36,774 nucleotides of DNA, taken from Helicobacter sp. Its GTDB lineage: Bacteria > Campylobacterota > Campylobacteria > Campylobacterales > Helicobacteraceae. The stretch's first letter is position 1; every line of letters starts with the position of its first letter. Position numbers and translations under genes: made by a program. The notes beneath the pieces are model-generated. The model saw nothing but the letters and a program-made list of their open reading frames with translations, made no database searches and had not been told where the DNA came from. The DNA lies in NCBI RefSeq assembly GCF_017502485.1, contig NZ_JAFVUX010000036.1, positions 1 through 36,774 on the forward strand, given 5' to 3'. This document shows, piece by piece, positions 31,649-36,774 of the stretch.

Positions 31649-33636
31649 ATGAGCCAAACAACAAACCAAACCAACAAGATGGAGGACAACAGTCAAAAAG
31701 GCGGTTTTTCAACAATCGATTTAAAAAAGGTTACCGACCAAAAGAGCCACATAATTGCGAGCCAGAGCCTTATCAAAAGGACAATTCTCAAAGCGAGCAG
31801 CCCAAACGCCAGTGGCCCAATCGCAATAGGCACGAGAATCAAAATGGCGCAAGAGAAGTGCAAGGAGCAAATGAGCGTGGTAATCTTGCATTCCACAAAG
31901 ATTTAAAAAAAGGTGTAGAAACAAATACTAGAATCCAAAAGAACAGCCTAAACCCTCACAATAAGCTCAATCTCAACACAAAAGCCAGCGTGCGTATCAC
32001 GCCACTTGGTGGGCTAGGGGAGATTGGAGGTAATATGATGGTAATGGAGACAGAAAAATCCGCCATTATCATCGATGTAGGTATGAGTTTCCCGGAGGAA
32101 AATATGCACGGCGTGGATATTTTGATCCCAGATTTTACTTATCTACACACGATAAAAGATAAAATCGCTGGCGTTATCATTACCCACGCACACGAAGATC
32201 ATATAGGTGCAGTGCCCTATCTCTTTAAAGAATTGCAGTTTTCTCTCTATGGCACACCCCTAGCGCTTGGAATGATTGGAGCGAAATTTGACGAACACGG
32301 GCTAAAGAAGTTCCGCCCTATGCTAAAAGTCATTCAAAAGCGTGAGCCTGTGCAAATTGGAGAATTTGAAATAGAGTGGATACATATCACACACTCTATC
32401 ATTGACTCTTCTGCACTTGCGATTAAAACAGAAGCTGGTATTATCTTCCACACAGGAGACTTTAAAATTGATCACACACCCATTGATAATCTCCCCACAG
32501 ATTTGCACCGCCTAGCACATTATGGGGAGCAAGGCGTTATGCTACTACTTAGTGATTCTACAAACTCACATAAAAGTGGCTGCACACAAAGTGAAGCTGT
32601 CGTTGGACCGACATTTGACTCACTTTTTAAAAGCGCACATGGACGCGTGATAATGAGCACTTTTAGCTCCAATATCCACCGCGTTTATCAGGCTATCACC
32701 TATGGGATCAAATATGGGCGTAAAGTTTGTGTTATCGGTCGATCGATGGAAAAAAATATCGACATAGCACGAGAATTAGGCTATATCGATTTGCCAAACT
32801 CCATTTTTATCGAAGCGCACGAAGTAGAAAAATACCCTGAAAATGAGATTCTAATCGTTACTACAGGCTCACAAGGTGAGACAATGAGCGCGCTATATCG
32901 TATGGCGACAGATGAGCATAGACATGTCAAAATCAAAGCCAGCGATTTAATCATACTCTCTGCCAAAGCAATCCCGGGGAATGAAGGCTCCGTATCAGCG
33001 GTGCTAAATTTCTTAATGAAAGCAGGAGCAAGCGTAGCTTACCAAGACTTTAGCGAAATCCATGTTAGTGGGCACGCCGCACAAGAAGAGCAAAAGCTTA
33101 TGCTACGACTTATTAAGCCTAAGTTCTTTCTCCCTATCCATGGAGAATATAATCATGTTGCTAAGCACAAAGATACTGCTATTAAATGCGGTGTGTTAGA
33201 GAAAAATATCTTACTTATGGAAGATGGTGATCAAATTGAGGTCAATCCAAGTTATATGCGCAAAGTTGGCAATGTCAAATCCGGTAAAGTCTTTATCGAT
33301 AATCAAGCGTGCAAAGAAGTGGATTCTAGCACGATCAAAGATCGCCAAGATCTAGCAGATGCTGGGCTTGTAAGTATGGTCGCTTTCATCTCGCAAAATG
33401 AGCAGAAAATTCGCTCCTTAGAAATAGAAATGATAGGCATAGCAAACCAAAAAGAGCAAGATGAGCTACAAAAAGAGCTCCAAGGTGCGCTTGAAATGTC
33501 TATCCGCACAATAAAGTCAGAGGTGATTAGCAATAAAAAGCTTTTAGAAGGAGAAATACGAAATCTCACAAGAAAATTACTCTTCAAAAAGCTTAAAAAA
33601 TATCCTGCGATTTTGCTCCATATTTTCACTGCTTAG
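31645..33636 (+). CDS. rnj: Ribonuclease J
   Basis: 663 aa from ATG 31645 (a TTG two codons earlier is less likely; AAGG is 6-7 bases before the ATG, and the ATGA overlap with rsmA fits). The metallo-beta-lactamase/beta-CASP core starts at about residue 115; the zinc motif is H181-A-H183-E-D185-H186, followed by HTGDFKID and the beta-CASP domain with HVSGHAAQEEQ and PIHGEYNH. It performs 5'-3' exonuclease and endonuclease mRNA decay; in H. pylori it is essential and works with helicase RhpA on ribosomes. The first roughly 115 residues are an Asn/Gln/Lys/Arg-rich, disordered extension, as known for the H. pylori protein. Confidence 0.95.
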   Translation: MNEPNNKPNQQDGGQQSKRRFFNNRFKKGYRPKEPHNCEPEPYQKDNSQSEQPKRQWPNRNRHENQNGAREVQGANERGNLAFHKDLKKGVETNTRIQKNSLNPHNKLNLNTKASVRITPLGGLGEIGGNMMVMETEKSAIIIDVGMSFPEENMHGVDILIPDFTYLHTIKDKIAGVIITHAHEDHIGAVPYLFKELQFSLYGTPLALGMIGAKFDEHGLKKFRPMLKVIQKREPVQIGEFEIEWIHITHSIIDSSALAIKTEAGIIFHTGDFKIDHTPIDNLPTDLHRLAHYGEQGVMLLLSDSTNSHKSGCTQSEAVVGPTFDSLFKSAHGRVIMSTFSSNIHRVYQAITYGIKYGRKVCVIGRSMEKNIDIARELGYIDLPNSIFIEAHEVEKYPENEILIVTTGSQGETMSALYRMATDEHRHVKIKASDLIILSAKAIPGNEGSVSAVLNFLMKAGASVAYQDFSEIHVSGHAAQEEQKLMLRLIKPKFFLPIHGEYNHVAKHKDTAIKCGVLEKNILLMEDGDQIEVNPSYMRKVGNVKSGKVFIDNQACKEVDSSTIKDRQDLADAGLVSMVAFISQNEQKIRSLEIEMIGIANQKEQDELQKELQGALEMSIRTIKSEVISNKKLLEGEIRNLTRKLLFKKLKKYPAILLHIFTA

Positions 33637-33644
33637 GCAAGAAT

Positions 33645-34661
33645 ATGAGCCCTACAAAAAACACAACAGAATCTAGTTTAGATTCTGCTCAATACACACA
33701 AATTGCACGCGAAATTTTACTTCTAGAAGCAAAAGAACTACAAAACACAGCCCAAAAATGTGCGCACATTACTTGGACTCCCATTGTAGAATCTATCATT
33801 AAAGCTACAGATAAAGGTGGCAAGCTTATTGTCTGTGGTGTAGGGAAAAGTGGGCATATTGGCAGTAAAATCGCCGCTACACTTGCTAGCACAGGCACGC
33901 CAAGCTTCTTTCTCCATCCCACCGAAGCTCTACACGGTGATCTTGGAATGATAGGAGAAAATGACATAATCCTAGCCATAAGTTATAGCGGAGAGAGCAG
34001 CGAGATCCTAGCCATTATGCCTCATCTAAAACGACTTGCAAGCAGTATTATCACAATGAGCAAAGCTCCAGATTCTGCGTTAAGTAAGCTTGGGGATTAT
34101 TTCCTACCCATTGCCATAGAGCAAGAAGCCTGCCCCATACAAGCTGCCCCAATGAGCTCGACAACACTCACACTAGCCATAGGCGATGCCCTAGCAGCCT
34201 GTCTCATACAAGCAAGAAATTTTAGCAAATACGACTTTGGTGCACTGCATCCGGGTGGAAGCTTGGGAAAAGAGCTTTTTGTCAAAATCACAGATCTTAT
34301 GCAAAGAGACAATCTCCCTATAATCTCCCCGCAAACACCACTAAAAGATGCCATCATCATAATGACGCAAAAGAGGCTTGGAAGCGCACTCATCGCCGAA
34401 GATAACACGCTTATAGCAGTGCTAAGCGATGGAGACTTGCGGCGGGCTATGATGAGAAGTGATTTTGACATCAATGCTAATGCAATCACCTACGCTACAC
34501 AGAATCCAAAAACCTGCCAGAATCCAAATCTCCTAGCCAAAGAAGCCCTAAAAATCATAGAAGCAAACAAAATCCAACTACTTGTTATCACAGATTCTAA
34601 AAAGCAGATTCTAGGAGTTTTGCATATCCATACTCTTCTTAGCGAAGGTATCACACCATAA
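33645..34661 (+). CDS. kdsD: D-arabinose-5-phosphate isomerase (KpsF/KdsD)
   Basis: 338 aa. The sugar-isomerase (SIS) domain, about 30-190, carries GVGKSGHIG (65-73) and SYSGES (113-118), plus the HGDLGMI active-site segment (97-103). Two CBS domains fill residues about 205-338 (DLMQRDNLPII, VLSDGDLRRAM, ILGVLHIHTLL). It converts ribulose-5-phosphate to arabinose-5-phosphate, the precursor of Kdo for the LPS core. It starts 8 bases after rnj, the same order as HP1430-HP1429. The N-terminal 18 residues contain a hairpin-forming pair of the repeated word (33667-33687). Confidence 0.95.
   Translation: MSPTKNTTESSLDSAQYTQIAREILLLEAKELQNTAQKCAHITWTPIVESIIKATDKGGKLIVCGVGKSGHIGSKIAATLASTGTPSFFLHPTEALHGDLGMIGENDIILAISYSGESSEILAIMPHLKRLASSIITMSKAPDSALSKLGDYFLPIAIEQEACPIQAAPMSSTTLTLAIGDALAACLIQARNFSKYDFGALHPGGSLGKELFVKITDLMQRDNLPIISPQTPLKDAIIIMTQKRLGSALIAEDNTLIAVLSDGDLRRAMMRSDFDINANAITYATQNPKTCQNPNLLAKEALKIIEANKIQLLVITDSKKQILGVLHIHTLLSEGITP
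33667..33687. repeat. Perfect 9-bp inverted repeat at the start of kdsD
   Basis: CAGAATCTA (33667-33675), a GTT loop, and TAGATTCTG (33679-33687), in codons 8-14 of kdsD. In mRNA it would form a hairpin 20 bases after the start codon and could slow initiation. Made of two copies of the same word. Confidence 0.8.
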
Positions 34662-34670
34662 GGAGTAAAA

Positions 34671-34910
34671 ATGTTTGAAAAAATCAATGAAATAATCATT
34701 AGAATCGAAGAAATCCGCGATGAAATCCAAATCCTGCTTGGTATGGGGAAAATTAGTTTCGTAGATTATATAATGATCAAACGCGGCTCTATGGATATGC
34801 CAGAAGAGCTAAAAATGGCGGTGCTAGAGCAAATCAACGAGCAAGTCGATGCACTAAAAGAGCAAATCGATAAGCTCAATAAAATTAAGCGCGAAATGCT
34901 AGTGTTCTAG
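34671..34910 (+). CDS. 79-aa coiled-coil protein, unknown
   Basis: Small, charged, helical: FEKINEIIIRIEEIRDEI at the start and VLEQINEQVDALKEQIDKLN near the end have heptad spacing of hydrophobic residues, with a Gly/Ser break in between (GMGKISFV ... KRGSMDMP). It likely forms a helical hairpin or dimer in the cytoplasm. AAGGAG lies 5 bases before the ATG and overlaps the kdsD stop, so it is a real, coupled gene. No function recognised. It ends 3 bases from the convergent C39-like gene. Confidence 0.75.
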   Translation: MFEKINEIIIRIEEIRDEIQILLGMGKISFVDYIMIKRGSMDMPEELKMAVLEQINEQVDALKEQIDKLNKIKREMLVF

Positions 34911-34913
34911 CCG

Positions 34914-35594
34914 CTATAAATGCCTATCTAGTATTATTTCATACACCATAGACAAGCTATTATCTAAATGCATAAATACTTGATTTGGCTCTATTTTAGC
35001 TCTATCTTTGGGGACAAAAGCAAGAATCCTACCCGGATATTTTGCATCTTCACGCTGATAAAACATCTCTTGGAATTTTTTGTGGCTTATTTTTATGTTG
35101 CCAAAGCTTGGGTCTGCAAGATAGACAAAGTCGCTATCCATCCCCTTAAATACACTAAAATGCTCCACTTCACGCACATTAATATGCACAATGACAGGGA
35201 TTTGCAGCTTTGCTAGATTCTTCATATCAAGTGCCAAGCCTATGGGTGTAAATCCACGCGTTTTAGCATACTCTCCTAAATCATAAAAAGATATAGACAC
35301 CTTTTTTCGTAGTTGCTCTATACTATGCTCTTGTTTGTTAATATCAATTCCTTTGCCTAATAATATGGATTCTAAAATGCTAAATTCATCTGCTTGATTT
35401 ACATTATAATAATAAGTCAAAATCGTTGAGAGTGAAGCCGCGCCACAGCTGTAATCATACTTCTGCCTTGTAAGATTCTCATCGCGTAGCTCAAGCCACG
35501 ATTGTGTAGGATTTGTAAATTCTACTGGCTCGTTATAAATTTGCGCACTAAAAGCAATAGAATGCAAAAAAGCTAGCAGTCCTACGCGCAACAT
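34914..35594 (-). CDS. Exported C39-peptidase-like protein (FapD-like)
   Basis: 226 aa with a signal peptide (about 1-18, LLAFLHSIAFSA). The papain-like C39 active site is complete: Gln44 and Cys50 in RQKYDYSCGAAS, His145 in EVEHFSVFKG, Asp161 in YLADPSFG. C39 domains normally cut leader peptides at a double-glycine site as part of ABC exporters; this one stands alone and is secreted to the periplasm, like FapD of the Pseudomonas functional-amyloid (fap) operon. It is downstream (8 bases) of an outer-membrane barrel gene and a second outer-membrane-type gene. The substrate is not in view and may be encoded beyond the window. Assignment to fap is a hypothesis. Confidence 0.8.
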   Translation of the reverse strand: MLRVGLLAFLHSIAFSAQIYNEPVEFTNPTQSWLELRDENLTRQKYDYSCGAASLSTILTYYYNVNQADEFSILESILLGKGIDINKQEHSIEQLRKKVSISFYDLGEYAKTRGFTPIGLALDMKNLAKLQIPVIVHINVREVEHFSVFKGMDSDFVYLADPSFGNIKISHKKFQEMFYQREDAKYPGRILAFVPKDRAKIEPNQVFMHLDNSLSMVYEIILDRHL

Positions 35595-35602
35595 TTGTAG
35601 TC

Positions 35603-36493
35603 CTAAATTCTATAAGAAAGCATTAGCGATAGAGAATTACTAGTATATTGACTTGTAGGCAGAAAATCCGCACTTGCAAAAAGGATAAGCTTGGGCTTGA
35701 TCTCATAACCAATACCAATCGTGTAGCCTAGAGATGATCCAAGTGGAGCTAATGTAGTGCCATTGACATTATCACTACTTCTATATTGATATTTTATCCC
35801 TGCATTTAGCGACACATAAGGATTCACAGCGAAATACACCATGGGATTAAGTATGAAAGATTCTCCGCTATCTAGTGATAATCCTTGCGATTCTTTTTTA
35901 AGATTTAAGCGAAAGTTCGCTTGGAGAAGAAACACCACAGGATCTATGGTAAAAAAACTTGTCGCGAAAAACGAATATCCCTTAGCATACTCTAATGTCT
36001 TATGCGTAGTAGTGAAATACATCTGCTCTAGTAAATCCACGCTTCCACCAAGCAAAAGTGCTGGATATTTACCCTCTTTTTTAGCTTGTATTAGCACTCC
36101 TAGATTCCATAGTCCAAAATCTCCGCGACTACTTGCTATATATCTACTGCTAATCGTATCATTTACACCACTATGCTGCCAAAAGGCATTAATTGTGCTA
36201 AATACTTCCACACGCCTATAAATACCATAACGCATATATAAAGAAAAATTTAGATGATCTTGATTTGTGCTTTGCGCACCGACATAGGGCAAGGTTATAT
36301 GTGTGCCATCTGGCAGCTGCGCCCCTATGGAGCCTAGGTAAGAATCCTTGCGAGCAAGATTGATATAAGAAAATGATGTAATAAGCTTAAATTGCCTACT
36401 TTTTGTCAGTATTTCATCGACATTGATAGCCTTTGCACTCATATAAGAGCACAGAATGACAAAAAGCCAAAAAAATCCACAAAAGCTTTTCAT
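35603..36493 (-). CDS. Outer-membrane beta-barrel protein next to C39-like protein
   Basis: 296 aa. Signal peptide about 1-22 (FFWLFVILCSYMSAKA). The rest is a succession of amphipathic strands with aromatic girdles (LNFSLYMRYGIYRRVEVFST, LNAGIKYQYRSS, LGYTIGIGYEIKPKLILF) and a final strand SLSLMLSYRI; strands of this kind, with polar loops, point to about 12 strands. It resembles transporter-type barrels such as FapF in the barrel part, but the N-terminal coiled coil of FapF is absent. It lies 13 bases after an outer-membrane-type gene and 8 bases before the C39-like gene; one operon. Function unknown; a secretion or uptake pore is the simplest guess. Confidence 0.75.
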   Translation of the reverse strand: MKSFCGFFWLFVILCSYMSAKAINVDEILTKSRQFKLITSFSYINLARKDSYLGSIGAQLPDGTHITLPYVGAQSTNQDHLNFSLYMRYGIYRRVEVFSTINAFWQHSGVNDTISSRYIASSRGDFGLWNLGVLIQAKKEGKYPALLLGGSVDLLEQMYFTTTHKTLEYAKGYSFFATSFFTIDPVVFLLQANFRLNLKKESQGLSLDSGESFILNPMVYFAVNPYVSLNAGIKYQYRSSDNVNGTTLAPLGSSLGYTIGIGYEIKPKLILFASADFLPTSQYTSNSLSLMLSYRI

Positions 36494-36506
36494 CTTCTAA
36501 TATCTC

Positions 36507-36774
36507 TTAATTAAACGGCGCATTAAGCCCTATACCAAACTCAAGCATAAGCACGAAATTATTTGCTTCAGGGTGGTGGATTGTCTGTGTATCTAAATAG
36601 GGCATAGTAAGGGCATTCATATGATAATACATTCCTTTGATTTTGGCATAGAAATCTGGCATTTCAAAGCTTGATTTTTGTGCAAGCACTTCACCTAGAT
36701 CTTCTACACTATTGTAAGCATTGCCACGATAGAGTATCCCTAGAGATAGCTCTGCTTTATAGCTGCCATCAAAC
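36507..36774 (-). CDS. C-terminal part of an outer-membrane-type protein (runs off window)
   Basis: About 88 C-terminal residues of a gene that begins beyond the right edge; the open frame continues to base 36774. It has alternating strands (AELSLGILYRG, PDFYAKIKGMYYHM) and ends VLMLEFGIGLNAPFN, which could be a last barrel strand followed by a short tail. It is in the same direction as, and 13 bases before, the barrel gene. The apparent GTG start at 36689 is internal and not used, since sense continues upstream. Confidence 0.6.
   Translation of the reverse strand, partial: FDGSYKAELSLGILYRGNAYNSVEDLGEVLAQKSSFEMPDFYAKIKGMYYHMNALTMPYLDTQTIHHPEANNFVLMLEFGIGLNAPFN

Noticed and set aside
31649..31906. 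85-codon open frame overlapping the start of rnj
   Set aside because: It runs in another frame over the disordered Asn/Gln-rich extension, and the rnj frame itself has the right start and ATGA coupling.
1..36774. CRISPR array
   Set aside because: The frequent AGATTCT word is short, irregularly spaced, on both strands and inside genes; no regular repeat-spacer pattern exists.

Overview
The window looks like chromosomal DNA of a non-pylori, probably enterohepatic, Helicobacter. Most gene blocks keep the order I recall from H. pylori: ppk-pyrD-M16 protease-dapA-SDR, an HP0357/HP0358-like pair, an HP1154-like gene before murG, fabZ-lpxA-clpX-mreB-mreC, and rsmA-rnj-kdsD with rlmN nearby. It also carries arginine (argC, argJ) and histidine (hisF) biosynthesis genes that H. 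pylori lacks. All assignments come from reading motifs and recalling families; no search was run.

Layout. 1-6897 is a tightly packed minus-strand operon: ppk, a gamma-carbonic-anhydrase-like protein, pyrD, an M16 peptidase, dapA, a FabL-like reductase and the start of a GT2 glycosyltransferase that runs off the left edge. 7036-9904 (minus) holds magIII, pepD and a small outer-membrane-type protein. ribD and a TrmN6-like methyltransferase leave divergently on plus (9993-12046). 12066-13345 (minus) is an SDR plus a small membrane protein. It faces a plus-strand pair (unknown 129-aa protein, murG) across a 110-bp control region whose two ends are mirror images. 15152-18066 (plus) is argC, a GNAT acetyltransferase and argJ.

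18067-19932 is the only large stretch without an intact gene. It is a gene graveyard with a frameshifted XRE-type regulator, a membrane-protein fragment, a multiply frameshifted and truncated hrgA, and unidentified fragments. Next comes a minus-strand envelope operon (26684 down to 19933): fabZ, lpxA, clpX, mreB, mreC and a 780-aa glycosyltransferase-like protein appended to its end. 26836-30603 (minus) carries hisF, a nucleoside-phosphorylase-like gene, rlmN, a 33-aa membrane peptide and queH. rsmA, rnj, kdsD and a coiled-coil protein run on plus (30758-34910). The right edge (34914-36774, minus) is a C39-peptidase-like protein behind two outer-membrane-type proteins, an arrangement reminiscent of FapD/FapF of functional-amyloid export.

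The themes are envelope building (lysine/DAP, MurG, LpxA, FabZ, KdsD, MreBC), RNA maturation (RlmN, RsmA, QueH, TrmN6-like, RNase J) and amino-acid synthesis. The strongest unexplained signals are a roughly ten-fold over-represented word (AGATTCT/AGAATCT, often inside TAGATTCTAG) spread over the window, the mirror-image initiation regions at 13343-13452, the glycosyltransferase attached to the cell-shape operon, and the C39/outer-membrane cluster. No rRNA, tRNA, CRISPR array or intact insertion sequence was seen.
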